Program-made: the position numbers and the translations under genes
DNA from: CAYRZL01 sp964428795
Lineage (GTDB): Bacteria; Bacillota; Clostridia; Lachnospirales; Lachnospiraceae
NCBI GenBank assembly: GCA_964428795.1
Contig: CAYRZL010000021.1
Coordinates: 1 to 32,712, forward strand
Reading direction: 5' to 3'
Length of the DNA stretch: 32,712 nucleotides
Shown here: positions 8,209 through 16,440 of the stretch, one piece after another
Layout: every line of letters begins with the position of its first letter
How positions within the stretch are numbered: the first letter of the stretch is position 1
The notes under the pieces: generated by a model
Seen by the model: the letters and a program-made list of their open reading frames with translations, nothing else
Told to the model about the DNA's origin: nothing
Databases searched by the model: none

Positions 8209-10666
8209 AGCGTTTAATAAAGCAGAATTTATTAAAGAAGTAAAAAACAATGTAAAAATTCTTTACAGAAAGACAATGGAAGAAGCATCCCAGCAGGAAT
8301 TGTATCAGGCAGTTGCTTATTCCGTAAAAGACGATATTATCGATCAGTGGATGGCTACCCAGCGCGTGTTTGACAAGGATGATCCGAAGATGGTTTATTA
8401 TATGTCCATGGAGTTTTTGATGGGTCGTGCTCTGGGCAACAACCTGATCAATCTGACCATTTACGATGACGTAAAAGAGGCATTGGGGGAGATCGGTCTG
8501 GATCTGAACGTACTGGAGGATCAGGAGCCGGACCCGGCGCTTGGAAACGGCGGTCTGGGACGTCTGGCTGCATGCTTCATGGATTCTTTGGCCACCCTCG
8601 GTTATCCGGCATATGGCTGCGGTATCCGTTATCGTTATGGTATGTTCAAACAGAAAATTGAGAATGGATTTCAGGTGGAGGTTCCTGATAACTGGCTGAA
8701 GTATGGTTATCCCTTTGAGCTGCGCAGACCGGAGCATTCCTTTGAGGTAAAATTCGGCGGTTATATCAGATCCGAGCCAGCTCCATTTGGCAGAACCAGA
8801 TTTATCCAGGAGGGATATCAGTCTGTACGTGCCGTACCTTATGATATGCCGATCATCGGATATAACAATAACGTGGTAAATACACTGATGATCTGGGATG
8901 CGGAGCCCATGGAGCCATTCGAGCTGGATTCCTTTGATAAGGGTGATTACCGCAAAGCAGTAGAGCAGGAAAATCTTGCCCGGAATCTGGTAGAGGTTCT
9001 ATATCCGAATGACAATCATATCTCCGGTAAGGAACTTCGTTTGAAACAGCAGTACTTTTTTGTATCTGCCAGCGTACAGCGCGCGATCGCAAGATTTAAA
9101 AAGAATCATGCGGACATCCGTATGCTGCCGGAGAAGGTCGTTTTTCAGATGAACGATACACATCCGACCGTAGCGGTTGCGGAGCTTATGCGTATCCTGC
9201 TGGATGAGGAGGGACTTGAGTGGGATGAGGCATGGGCAATCACCACAAAGACATGCGCATACACAAACCATACGATTATGTCCGAAGCACTGGAAAAATG
9301 GCCGATTGAGATCTTTTCACGCCTGCTTCCGCGTATCTATCAGATCGTGGAGGAGATCAACCGCAGATTTATGCTGGAGATCGAGGCAAGATTTCCGGGA
9401 GATTATCATAAAAAAGAGAAGATGGCGGTCATTTTTAATGGTCAGGTGAAGATGGCTCATCTGGCTATCGCAGCAGGCTTCTCTGTAAACGGTGTTGCAA
9501 GACTGCATACCGAGATTTTGAAAAACCAGGAGCTGAAGGATTTCTACGAGATGTATCCTGAGAAATTCAATAACAAGACAAACGGTATTACCCAGAGACG
9601 TTTCCTGTATCATGGAAATCCTCTGCTTTCCGCATGGATCAATGACAAGATCGGAAATGACTGGGTGACAAACCTGCCGCATCTGGAGAAACTGGGTGTG
9701 TATGTGGATGACAAGAAGGCACAGCAGGAATTTATGCAGATCAAATACCAGAATAAAGTGCGTCTGGCGAAATATATCAAACAGCACAACGGTATTGATG
9801 TAGATCCGCGTTCCATTTTTGATGTACAGGTAAAACGTCTCCATGAGTACAAACGTCAGTTGATGAACATTCTGCATGTCATGTATCTGTACAACGAGCT
9901 GAAACAGCATCCGGATATGGATTTCTATCCGCGTACATTCATCTTCGGTGCAAAAGCGGCAGCAGGATATAAGATTGCAAAACTTACCATCAAGCTGATC
10001 AACTCCGTTGCAAATGTGATCAACAACGATAAGAGCATTAAGGATAAGATCAAAGTTGTATTTATCGAGGACTATCGTGTATCCATCGCAGAGTGGATCT
10101 TTGCGGCAGCAGACGTGTCCGAGCAGATTTCTACCGCAAGTAAAGAGGCTTCCGGAACCGGTAACATGAAGTTTATGCTGAACGGTGCGGTTACCATCGG
10201 AACGATGGATGGTGCAAATGTAGAGATCGCTGAGGAGGTAGGAGAGGACAACATCTTTATCTTCGGTATGAGCTCTGATGAGGTAATCGAGCACGAGCAC
10301 AGACGCGACTACAATCCGATGGAAATCTTCAACAATGATCAGGATATCCGTCTGGTGCTGATGCAGATCATCAATGGTTTCTATTCCCAGAATGATACTG
10401 AGCTGTTCCGTGATCTGTACAACTCTCTGCTGAACACGCAGAGTACCCAGTATGCAGATACTTACTTCTGTCTGAAGGACTTCCGTTCCTATGCGGAGGC
10501 ACAGAAACGTGTGGAAGAAGCATACCGTGATGAGGCACGCTGGGCAAAGATGGCTATGATCAACGTATCAAAAGTGGGAAAATTCTCTTCTGACAGAACG
10601 ATCCAGGAATATGTAGATGATATCTGGAAGCTGGATAAGATTGTCGTAGATATGGATGAGGAGTAG
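8198..10666 (+). CDS. glgP: Glycogen/alpha-glucan phosphorylase
   Basis: Phosphorolyses alpha-1,4-glucans to glucose 1-phosphate in the cytoplasm, using pyridoxal phosphate. The 822-residue length is typical. Family blocks include EPDPALGNGGLGRLAACFMD, FQMNDTHPTVAVAELMRIL, QVKRLHEYKRQLMN, and the PLP site EASGTGNMKFMLNGA, where the Lys after GTGNM carries the cofactor. The ATG at 8198 follows TTAGGAGTG within the ileS 3' end, an 11-nt overlap that suggests translational coupling. No other glycogen gene is nearby, so the pairing with ileS is unusual. A hairpin follows the stop. Confidence 0.96.
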   Translation: MKNKAFNKAEFIKEVKNNVKILYRKTMEEASQQELYQAVAYSVKDDIIDQWMATQRVFDKDDPKMVYYMSMEFLMGRALGNNLINLTIYDDVKEALGEIGLDLNVLEDQEPDPALGNGGLGRLAACFMDSLATLGYPAYGCGIRYRYGMFKQKIENGFQVEVPDNWLKYGYPFELRRPEHSFEVKFGGYIRSEPAPFGRTRFIQEGYQSVRAVPYDMPIIGYNNNVVNTLMIWDAEPMEPFELDSFDKGDYRKAVEQENLARNLVEVLYPNDNHISGKELRLKQQYFFVSASVQRAIARFKKNHADIRMLPEKVVFQMNDTHPTVAVAELMRILLDEEGLEWDEAWAITTKTCAYTNHTIMSEALEKWPIEIFSRLLPRIYQIVEEINRRFMLEIEARFPGDYHKKEKMAVIFNGQVKMAHLAIAAGFSVNGVARLHTEILKNQELKDFYEMYPEKFNNKTNGITQRRFLYHGNPLLSAWINDKIGNDWVTNLPHLEKLGVYVDDKKAQQEFMQIKYQNKVRLAKYIKQHNGIDVDPRSIFDVQVKRLHEYKRQLMNILHVMYLYNELKQHPDMDFYPRTFIFGAKAAAGYKIAKLTIKLINSVANVINNDKSIKDKIKVVFIEDYRVSIAEWIFAAADVSEQISTASKEASGTGNMKFMLNGAVTIGTMDGANVEIAEEVGEDNIFIFGMSSDEVIEHEHRRDYNPMEIFNNDQDIRLVLMQIINGFYSQNDTELFRDLYNSLLNTQSTQYADTYFCLKDFRSYAEAQKRVEEAYRDEARWAKMAMINVSKVGKFSSDRTIQEYVDDIWKLDKIVVDMDEE

Positions 10667-10680
10667 TTTGTTTGCAAATA

Positions 10681-10710
10681 AAACCCCGGATGACAGAACC
10701 TCTGGGGTTT
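10681..10710 (+). terminator. Probable terminator after glgP
   Basis: AAACCCC (10681-10687) pairs with GGGGTTT (10704-10710) around a 16-nt loop. The downstream tract is T-rich but interrupted (GTCTCTATCTTT), so termination may be inefficient and larB might be partly read through. Confidence 0.5.
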
Positions 10711-10751
10711 GTCTCTATCTTTCTGTTGAGCTGTTTTGGAGGTTTTGACGT

Positions 10752-11447
10752 ATGGAAAAGAAAGAAGACATGGGTATACTTCCTGTAGATGATTATGCCA
10801 ATATTGATCTGGACAGAGAAAAGCGCCAGGGACGACAGGAGGTCATCTATGGTGTGGGAAAGACAAAGGAGCAGATTCTTGGAATTGTTCAGGCTATGGC
10901 AGACAAAGGAATGAAGAATATACTGATCACCCGTATGGATAAGGAAAAGGCGGATTATGTTGCTGCAGGAGCCGATCTGTTTTATGATGAGCTTTCCGGT
11001 ATTGGAATTGTAAATAAGACAGAGCTGCCCTTAAAGGGAAATATTGTTATTGTCACCGGCGGCACCAGTGATCTGCCTGTGGCAAAGGAAGCAAAATATA
11101 CCGCAGAGATCTGTGGCAGTAAAGTAACGCTGCTCAGTGACGTGGGTGTGGCAGGCGTGCATCGTCTGCTGGCACATAAAGAACTTCTGCGCGGAGCCAG
11201 AGTGGTGGTTGCCATTGCAGGAATGGAAGGGGCGCTTGCCAGCGTGGTGGGCGGTCTGGTGGATTGCCCGGTGATTGCAGTGCCGACAAGCGTGGGATAC
11301 GGAGCCAGCTTCGGGGGAGTTTCCGCATTGCTTTCTATGCTCAATTCCTGTGCCAGCGGGGTCAGCGTGGTGAATATTGATAACGGATACGGAGCCGGAT
11401 ATCTGGCGAGCCGGATCAATTTGATGGAAGGCTGTGATGATGCGTAG
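10752..11447 (+). CDS. larB: LarB-like carboxylase (nickel-pincer nucleotide cofactor biosynthesis)
   Basis: A 231-residue protein of the AIR carboxylase (PurE-like) fold family. LarB carboxylates and hydrolyses nicotinate adenine dinucleotide to pyridinium-3,5-biscarboxylate mononucleotide, the first step of the nickel-pincer cofactor used by lactate racemase and relatives. Signature features are DLDREKRQGRQEVIYG near the N-terminus, VTGGTSDLPVAKEA, SDVGVAGVHRLL, the AGMEGALASVVGGL block and the C-terminal PTSVGYGASFGG with NIDNGYGAG. GGAGG nine bases upstream marks the start. The usual partners larC, larE and larA are not adjacent. A clear hairpin terminator follows. Confidence 0.88.
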   Translation: MEKKEDMGILPVDDYANIDLDREKRQGRQEVIYGVGKTKEQILGIVQAMADKGMKNILITRMDKEKADYVAAGADLFYDELSGIGIVNKTELPLKGNIVIVTGGTSDLPVAKEAKYTAEICGSKVTLLSDVGVAGVHRLLAHKELLRGARVVVAIAGMEGALASVVGGLVDCPVIAVPTSVGYGASFGGVSALLSMLNSCASGVSVVNIDNGYGAGYLASRINLMEGCDDA

Positions 11448-11475
11448 ATTCGTTTTTCGACCACCACGAATTTTT
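11448..11475 (+). terminator. Intrinsic terminator after larB
   Basis: ATTCGT (11448-11453) pairs with ACGAAT (11466-11471) and is followed by a run of five T, directly after the larB stop codon. Confidence 0.6.
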
Positions 11476-11511
11476 GAAACATGATCATCGACGGAAACAA
11501 TAAGTTAAGAG

Positions 11512-11540
11512 TTGCAGAATTAAATATGAAATGATAAAAT
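11512..11540 (+). promoter_or_regulatory. Predicted sigma-A promoter of deoD
   Basis: TTGCAG (11512-11517) and TAAAAT (11535-11540) are separated by 17 nt. The -10 ends about 30 nt before the deoD ATG, leaving room for the AGGAGGAC-like ribosome binding site. Confidence 0.6.
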
Positions 11541-11571
11541 GACTTGAATTAAATCTTGGAGGACAAAAATT

Positions 11572-12300
11572 ATGATGATAACATCTCCTTCTGCCTGCAT
11601 TCAGGCGGACAAAGACAATGTTGCAAAAGTAGTTTTGATGCCGGGTGATCCACTGAGAGCTAAATTTATTGCAGAGACATATCTGGAGAATCCGGTACTG
11701 TTTAATGATGTGCGCAATATGCTGGGATACACCGGAACATACAAAGGAAAAAAGATTTCTGTTATGGGAAGCGGTATGGGGGTTCCTTCTATGTGCCTGT
11801 ATGCCACAGAGTTGTACAACTTCTTTGATGTTGAGGCTATTATCCGGGTAGGCTCTGCCGGAGCTTTGGCAGACGGTATTGAGCTGAAGGACGTGGTAGT
11901 AGCCATGAGTGCATGCACAAACTCTGACTATGCGCATCACTACAAATTTGACGGTACACTGGCTCCGACCGCCGATTTCGGTCTGCTGCGTGATGCGGTT
12001 GAGATTGGCGAGGGTATGAATGCCCAGATGAAGGTTGGCTCCGTATTTACATCCGATCAGTTTTATAATGCAAACACAAATGTAAATGAGGATGCAAAAA
12101 AACTGGGTATGATGTGTAAAGAGATGGAGACAGCAGGACTTTACCTGACAGCAACTGCTCTTGGCAAAAAAGCGCTGAGTATTCTGTCTATCTCAGATAA
12201 AATTTTCACCGGCGAGGGACTTTCACCACAGGAGATTCGCGAGAGCTTTAACCAGATGATGGAGATCGCACTGGAGACAGCATGGAGAGCGATTGATTAA
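11572..12300 (+). CDS. deoD: Purine-nucleoside phosphorylase, DeoD type
   Basis: Phosphorolytic cleavage of purine (deoxy)ribonucleosides to base and (deoxy)ribose 1-phosphate in nucleoside salvage. The 242-residue length fits the hexameric bacterial family. Visible motifs are VVLMPGDPLRAKFIAETYL (phosphate-binding), VMGSGMGVPSMCLYATEL, IIRVGSAGAL, EMETAGLYLTA near the ribose site, and LSISD with the catalytic Asp region. GGAGGA lies ten bases before the ATG. It has its own promoter and stands alone between larB and a convergent gene. Confidence 0.95.
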   Translation: MMITSPSACIQADKDNVAKVVLMPGDPLRAKFIAETYLENPVLFNDVRNMLGYTGTYKGKKISVMGSGMGVPSMCLYATELYNFFDVEAIIRVGSAGALADGIELKDVVVAMSACTNSDYAHHYKFDGTLAPTADFGLLRDAVEIGEGMNAQMKVGSVFTSDQFYNANTNVNEDAKKLGMMCKEMETAGLYLTATALGKKALSILSISDKIFTGEGLSPQEIRESFNQMMEIALETAWRAID

Positions 12301-12511
12301 AGTATATCAGAGATAAAAAACATGTATGAAGAAAAAGGACAATGAAGCTATGTAGTATCTATGAGCGGTCTGTCCATGGATTTGGAAGAGTGTAATATAT
12401 TCCGTTTAAGATTTGAAAATATTGTAAATCCGGCAGATATAGAGAGTATCCCTATTGGAGATAAAGTTTTTACGCCTTAAGTGTAAAATATAGATGGTAT
12501 ATTATATTTCC

Positions 12512-13015
12512 CTACAACATTTCATAAGTAATCTGGTTTTTTGAGAGGAACTTCTGCACCAGAATATCCCACTCTTTTTCCAGCATCCGGTCCATGGAAA
12601 AGGTGCGGTAGGAAATACCTGTGGTGCAGATCAGTTTCCCATTCTGAAAGGTAAATATCATATTCATGGAGAAAATATCCTGAGCTGTAAAGCTGCTGGC
12701 TGTATGGCGCAGGGTATTTTCTATATTCTGAGGAGAGAGGGAAAAGACGAATTTAAAATAAATCGGAGTTTTCTTTCCCCTGATCAGGTCAAAACAATTA
12801 CCGCGCAGCAGAGAGAAGGGCGCAAAAGCGAGTCCGCCCAGTCCGAGCTCCTCCTGTTCGTCCGCATTATAAAAAGATTTCTGTAAAGAACCGTTGATAG
12901 AATAGGTCACATTCTGGGTGATGTCCGCTTCCTGCAAAAGAAAATGATCGCACATCGCAGTGCGCAATAATTTATTCATAAAATCTTTAATTTCCATAAT
13001 CTGTAATGCAATCAT
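12512..13015 (-). CDS. DUF5721-type uncharacterised protein
   Basis: A 167-residue soluble protein beginning MIALQIMEIKDFMNKLL, with a middle block of alternating hydrophobic residues and ending near YEML. The opening and length match the DUF5721 family that is widespread in Lachnospiraceae; its function is unknown and I do not assign one. The start at 13015 is preceded on the minus strand by AGGAG. It converges with deoD, and the ~210 bp between them holds only a doubtful 39-codon open frame. Upstream lies the ~60-bp tandem repeat. Confidence 0.75.
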   Translation of the reverse strand: MIALQIMEIKDFMNKLLRTAMCDHFLLQEADITQNVTYSINGSLQKSFYNADEQEELGLGGLAFAPFSLLRGNCFDLIRGKKTPIYFKFVFSLSPQNIENTLRHTASSFTAQDIFSMNMIFTFQNGKLICTTGISYRTFSMDRMLEKEWDILVQKFLSKNQITYEML

Positions 13016-13083
13016 ATGTTTCTCCTGAAATTATAGTGGTCGTAAAGCAAAATTAGTGCTAAAATACTCTTATTTAGTTGCCG

Positions 13084-13241
13084 CTGCGCCCTGGAGAGCT
13101 TGATTCTTGGGCTTTTATAGTATACGACTATGCTAAGCTCGGCTGCGCCCTGAGGGGCTTGCCTTGCTAAGCGCCGCTGCATACATGAAAGCAGCCAATC
13201 ATCTGCGCCCTGGAGGGCTTGATTCTTGGGCTTTCATAGTA
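13084..13241. repeat. Three imperfect tandem repeats with ~60-bp period
   Basis: The motif CTGCGCCCTG begins at 13084, 13143 and 13203, giving spacings of 59 and 60 bp. Copies one and three are nearly identical over 39 nt (13084-13122 and 13203-13241, two differences: A/G and T/C). Copy two shares only the first ~19 nt. Each unit has a GCCC..GGGC mini-palindrome, and GCTAAGC-type strings recur between the units. The region (gap 13016-13338, about 320 bp) holds no convincing gene. Confidence 0.75.
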
Positions 13242-13338
13242 AGATATTTCAGGCAAAATTGCAAGAGGATTACAGGAAAAACAGCGGCAGGAAATCACGG
13301 AAAAAATATTGGGAAACAGGGAAAGGAGCAGATGAGAT

Positions 13339-13836
13339 ATGTATGATAAACTGACGGAATCTGATATCCAAAAGATAAAGGATGAGATCGAGCACCGGAA
13401 GCTGGTGATCCGCAAGGAAGCATTGGAGGCGGTGAAGGAAGCGAGAGCCCAAGGTGATCTCAGTGAAAATTTTGAATACAAAGCGGCAAAGCAGTATAAA
13501 AACAGCAATGAGAGCAGGATCCGTTATCTGGAGCGCATGTTAAAGACCGCACAGGTGATCACAGATACCGCTGAGGCGGATGAAGTGGGCTTAAACAAGA
13601 TCGTGGAGGTCTATTTCGAGGAGGATGACGAGACGGAGGAGTATACCATTGTGACGACTGTGCTGGGAAACTCCAGGGCAGGACGTGTCAGCATTGAATC
13701 TCCCATCGGGAAGGCTCTTTTGGGACACAAAGCGGGAGATCGTGTCTATGTGGAAATTAACAAAGATGCAGGTTATTATGTGAAAATAAAAAGCATCCGG
13801 GAAAATACTGAGGAGTTGGAGCTGCGTAAGTTCTGA
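13339..13836 (+). CDS. greA: Transcription elongation factor GreA
   Basis: Binds the RNA polymerase secondary channel and stimulates cleavage of backtracked transcripts. The 165 residues show the N-terminal coiled coil (about 1-78) with EAVKEARAQGDLSENFEYKAAKQ, which contains the acidic tip region, and a C-terminal FKBP-like domain with SPIGKALLGHKAGD. The length matches the family. The start at 13339 follows AAAGGAGCAGATGAG; an in-frame ATG two codons upstream is possible. No partner gene such as lysS is adjacent. Confidence 0.95.
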   Translation: MYDKLTESDIQKIKDEIEHRKLVIRKEALEAVKEARAQGDLSENFEYKAAKQYKNSNESRIRYLERMLKTAQVITDTAEADEVGLNKIVEVYFEEDDETEEYTIVTTVLGNSRAGRVSIESPIGKALLGHKAGDRVYVEINKDAGYYVKIKSIRENTEELELRKF

Positions 13837-13908
13837 TCGTGAAGGAAACAGGAAAAGAATTTCCACATTGCATGTTGAAAAAATAAAAGTTTATAAGGAT
13901 GAAAAAGC

Positions 13909-14778
13909 ATGGATTATGAAGGAATGATTTACCGCCCGCCCAGCGAAGCCTACAGCCTGATCTTACAGGTGACTGTGGGATGTGTACATAACCGCTGTAC
14001 GTTTTGTACTATGTACAAGGAAAAACAATTTCATATCAAGAGTATGGGACAGATTGAATCGGATTTAAAAGAGGCGGCCCGCCTTTACGGTGCACATGTA
14101 AAACGTATTTTTCTGGCGGACGGAGATGCACTGGTGCTTTCCATGGAGAAACTGACAGAGATCTTACGTCTTTGTAAAAAGTACTTTCCGGCGGCGGAGC
14201 GCATCACATCCTACGGTACAGCAAGGGATGTATTGCGAAAGACAAAGGATGAATTGCAGGAATTATACAGGCTTGGGCTTCAGATGATCTATATGGGCGC
14301 AGAGTCGGGCAGTGATCAGGTGTTGGAGCATATCTGCAAAGGGACGGATGCGGAAACCTTTGTAAAAGCGGCACAGCATCTGCGGGGAACCGGCATCAAA
14401 AACAGTGTGACACTGATTTCCGGGTTGGGAGGTCAAAGCCTCCTGGAAGAGCACGCTGTAAAATCGGCGGAGCTGATCACACAGATGAAGCCTGATTATC
14501 TGGGTTTTCTCACGCTGATGCTGGAGCCGGGAGCACCGATGCTGTCAGAAGTAAAAAGCGGGGCATTAAAGCTTTTGACACCGGAACAGGTGGTGGAGGA
14601 GATGGAGCTGTTTTTAAGACATATCGATGCACAGGGGACGGTATTTCGTTCCAATCATGCATCAAATTATATTTCACTGGCAGGCACACTAAATCAGGAC
14701 ATTTTGGGGATGCTTGAGCAGTTGCAGCGGGCAAAAGAGCGGAATGGATTTCGCAGAGAACATATGCGCAGATTATAA
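13909..14778 (+). CDS. Radical SAM protein (Elp3/MiaB-type core)
   Basis: A 289-residue radical SAM enzyme of unknown reaction. The cluster-binding Cys are at 25, 30 and 33 (GCVHNRCTFC), giving CX4CX2C instead of the usual CX3CX2C. Later core elements include FLADGDAL, YMGAESGSDQVLEHICKG (SAM-binding strand) and SVTLISGLGGQ. No extra Cys-rich C-terminal domain is present. Similar stand-alone proteins are common in Clostridia and are only named radical SAM protein. It sits between greA and a HAD-NUDIX gene whose start follows its stop by 10 nt, so these are likely co-transcribed. Confidence 0.8.
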   Translation: MDYEGMIYRPPSEAYSLILQVTVGCVHNRCTFCTMYKEKQFHIKSMGQIESDLKEAARLYGAHVKRIFLADGDALVLSMEKLTEILRLCKKYFPAAERITSYGTARDVLRKTKDELQELYRLGLQMIYMGAESGSDQVLEHICKGTDAETFVKAAQHLRGTGIKNSVTLISGLGGQSLLEEHAVKSAELITQMKPDYLGFLTLMLEPGAPMLSEVKSGALKLLTPEQVVEEMELFLRHIDAQGTVFRSNHASNYISLAGTLNQDILGMLEQLQRAKERNGFRREHMRRL

Positions 14779-14788
14779 AGGAGACATC

Positions 14789-15925
14789 ATGAAAAAACAA
14801 TACATTTTATTTGATCTGGATGGGACATTGACAGACCCGAAGGAAGGGATTACAAAAGGAGTGGCACATGCTTTGGCGGCATTTGATATTCAGGTGGAGG
14901 ATCTGGATACACTGACACCGTTTATAGGTCCGCCTCTTTACGCCAGTTTTTCCGAATTTTATGGATTTGACGAGGCGCAAATAGAGAAAGGGGTCAGAAC
15001 ATACCGGGAATATTATACGGATAAGGGCATGTGGGAAAACTATGTGTATGATGGGATCCCGGAGCTTTTGCAGCATCTGAAGGCGGCAGGAAAGACGATC
15101 CTGCTTGCCACTTCCAAGCCGGAGAAAGTTGCAAAACAGATTTTAGAAAAGTTTGAGCTTTTGCAGTATTTTGATTTTGCGGCTGGAGCTGCCATGGATC
15201 TGAAAGACCGATATACGAAAGCAGATGTGATTGCCCATGCCCTTGAAATGTGCGGTTCGCCGGATCCGTCGGATATCGTTATGGTGGGAGACCGCAGATT
15301 TGATGTGGAAGGAGCGGCACCTTTTGGAATCGAGACCATTGGTGTCACATACGGATACGGAACGAAAGAAGAGCTGGAGGAGGCGGGAGCTGTCTGTACG
15401 GTCCGCAACGTAGTACAGTTGGAGGCGGTTTTGCTGGATAAGAAATCTCCTTTGACGACCCTGTGCTATATTGAGCGGGATGGAAAATATCTGATGATGC
15501 ACCGCACCAAAAAAGAGACGGATATTAACAGGGAAAAATGGATCGGCATCGGCGGCCATTTTGAACCGAATGAAAGTCCGGAGGACTGTGTGCTGCGGGA
15601 GGTAAGAGAGGAGACAAACCTCACATTGACAGATTATAAGCTCCGTGGTATTGTGACGTTTATCAGTGATGATTATCAGACGGAGTATATGCATCTTTAT
15701 ACGTCGACCGGATTTGAGGGAGAACTTGCGTCGGATTGCTGTGAAGGAGAGCTTGCGTGGGTGGACAAATCTGCTGTCTATGATCTGCCAATCTGGGAGG
15801 GAGATAAAATTTTCTTTCGGCTGCTGGAAGAGAGAGAGGATTTCTTTTCACTCAAGCTCACCTATATAAATGGTAAATTGAAAGAGGCAGTTCTGGATGG
15901 AAAAAAGATGGAACAGGCAGAGTGA
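14789..15925 (+). CDS. HAD-family phosphatase fused to a NUDIX hydrolase
   Basis: A 378-residue two-domain protein. Residues 1 to ~216 form a phosphoglycolate-phosphatase-like HAD domain with motif I FDLDGTLTD (Asp9, Asp11), motif II LLATSKPEK and motif III/IV VMVGDRRFDVEGA. From about 225 a NUDIX domain begins (LTTLCYIERDGKYLMMH) with a full NUDIX box, GGHFEPNESPEDCVLREV followed by REETNL. The HAD half probably dephosphorylates a small sugar or nucleotide phosphate; the NUDIX half resembles 8-oxo-dGTP or nucleotide diphosphatases. ATG 14789 follows AAGGAGACATC, not the longer open frame upstream. Together they could sanitise nucleotides stepwise, which is inference. Confidence 0.88.
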   Translation: MKKQYILFDLDGTLTDPKEGITKGVAHALAAFDIQVEDLDTLTPFIGPPLYASFSEFYGFDEAQIEKGVRTYREYYTDKGMWENYVYDGIPELLQHLKAAGKTILLATSKPEKVAKQILEKFELLQYFDFAAGAAMDLKDRYTKADVIAHALEMCGSPDPSDIVMVGDRRFDVEGAAPFGIETIGVTYGYGTKEELEEAGAVCTVRNVVQLEAVLLDKKSPLTTLCYIERDGKYLMMHRTKKETDINREKWIGIGGHFEPNESPEDCVLREVREETNLTLTDYKLRGIVTFISDDYQTEYMHLYTSTGFEGELASDCCEGELAWVDKSAVYDLPIWEGDKIFFRLLEEREDFFSLKLTYINGKLKEAVLDGKKMEQAE

Positions 15926-15948
15926 TAAATGATAAAGGAGAAGGACAA

Positions 15949-16191
15949 ATGATCAATTTCAAACTGGATATCGACAGGAACATTATCGAGTTGGATTCCT
16001 CTTTTACGTCCGCAGATAACTTTGCGGAGGAGATGATCCTTATGATCAATACAATCATCAACGTGACTGCGTATCAGGGTACGCAGGGAGATATCGAACG
16101 CGGAAGAAAATTTGCAGATCAGTTAAAGGCTGTGATCGCAGAAGGGTTGGATAAGGATTGCGAGTATGAAAAATTTGCTTCCGAGCAATAG
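15949..16191 (+). CDS. Small hypothetical protein
   Basis: An 80-residue acidic soluble protein (MINFKLDIDRNIIELDSSFT...) with predicted short strands at the N-terminus and helices after residue 25. I do not recognise a family. GGAGAAGGACAA before the ATG is a good ribosome binding site, and the gene follows the HAD-NUDIX gene by 23 nt, so it is probably its operon partner. A strong terminator follows at 16243-16285. Confidence 0.6.
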   Translation: MINFKLDIDRNIIELDSSFTSADNFAEEMILMINTIINVTAYQGTQGDIERGRKFADQLKAVIAEGLDKDCEYEKFASEQ

Positions 16192-16242
16192 TGTATACCA
16201 AGGTTGATATATCGTACATGACAAAATGCATAATTTAGAAGA

Positions 16243-16285
16243 AATAGTTTGGCTGTAAAACATGCAGTCAGACTATTTTTTTTTG
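16243..16285 (+). terminator. Intrinsic terminator before the redox operon
   Basis: A ~13-bp stem AATAGT..TGGCTG / CAGTCA..ACTATT (16243-16255 with 16265-16277) is followed by a long T run. It separates the housekeeping segment from the Mo-enzyme operon. Confidence 0.8.
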
Positions 16286-16353
16286 GTATTTTTCACAATA
16301 TTTGTCTGGTTCCCAATAATATATTGATTTTAAACACGAAAAGTGGTAGTCTT

Positions 16354-16365
16354 TTGGTATACCAA
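16354..16365. promoter_or_regulatory. Palindromic operator candidate TTGGTATACCAA
   Basis: A perfect 12-bp palindrome that directly abuts a -10-like TAAAAT (16366-16371), about 75 nt before the Mo-enzyme start. Half-sites recur upstream: TATACCAA at 16194-16201 and TTGGTA at 16283-16288. An 8-bp inverted repeat TAGTCTTT/AAAGACTA (16347-16354 and 16390-16397) brackets the -10 and probable transcription start. The -35 is poor, which fits an activator-dependent or repressed promoter. No regulator gene is in the window. Confidence 0.5.
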
Positions 16366-16440
16366 TAAAATACGAAGAAAAAACCAACGAAAGACTAAGG
16401 TTTTAAAATTAGGTGATGGACAGGAAAGGAAGGTAGGTTC

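Noticed and set aside
9317..10300. Long minus-strand open frame opposite glgP (327 codons)
   Set aside because: It is antisense to a clear, full-length phosphorylase gene, has no family features and is explained by codon bias of the real gene.
12361..12480. 39-codon plus-strand ORF after deoD
   Set aside because: It reads plausibly (MSGLSMDLEECNIFRLRF) but has no ribosome binding site and no recognised family; it may be a gene remnant and is too weak to call.
13084..13241. CRISPR array
   Set aside because: Only three copies, with one very degenerate, ~60-bp period and no cas genes nearby.
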